Shown piece by piece: positions 63,991 to 64,000 of a stretch of DNA of 64,000 nucleotides. Position 1 is the stretch's first letter; every line of letters begins with the position of its first letter. The notes under the pieces were generated by a model. It searched no databases and was not told the DNA's origin. It was given only the letters and a program-made list of their open reading frames with translations. The position numbers and the translations under genes were made by a program. Origin of the DNA: Cristatella mucedo (taxonomy: Eukaryota > Bryozoa > Phylactolaemata > Cristatellidae); the NCBI GenBank assembly GCA_009760855.2, contig WPIO01000003.1, positions 1,887,001 through 1,951,000 of the forward strand, written 5' to 3'.

Positions 63991-64000
63991 ATCTTCCTGT

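Overview
The window looks like nuclear DNA of an animal, most likely an invertebrate. It carries four recognisable metazoan genes split by GT-AG introns with matching phases, CR1/L2-like LINE copies, tRNA-derived SINEs and long microsatellites. I cannot assign a species. Exons make up only a few percent of the sequence.

Layout. About 1.1-3.7 kb (+) is the 3' end of an FKBP4/FKBP59-type immunophilin gene (TPR domain). 8.05-13.86 kb (+) is a four-exon ECSIT gene. 14.12-21.10 kb (-) holds four 3' exons of NFU1, tail to tail with ECSIT; the NFU1 5' exons were not found. 48.5-63.4 kb (+) holds six exons of a WDR47 (nemitin) gene that runs off the right edge. ECSIT (complex I assembly and Toll signalling) and NFU1 (Fe-S cluster delivery) both act in mitochondria, so their adjacency is notable but may be chance.

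Repeats. Two LINE families recur: LINE-A (tail of ACATT repeats) and LINE-B (tail of ATT repeats). Most copies are 5'-truncated and broken. SINE-1, with A- and B-box-like motifs, carries a 3' end closely resembling the LINE-B tail. A second family, SINE-2, has an unrelated 3' end. Large pyrimidine tracts, TA, CA and GA arrays and three minisatellites lie in introns or intergenic DNA.

Most unusual region. Roughly 24.6-38.6 kb, and best supported at 30.8-38.2 kb, holds short, closely packed coding-like frames on both strands that match no host gene I know. Perfect inverted repeats with arms of 11-23 bp sit among them, and two have stop codons of flanking frames at or inside an arm. SINEs, a LINE tail and a SPIN-like hAT element have landed in this region. 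I read it as an old, decayed integration of a large DNA virus or virus-like element of unknown family. That is inference and needs protein-profile searches.
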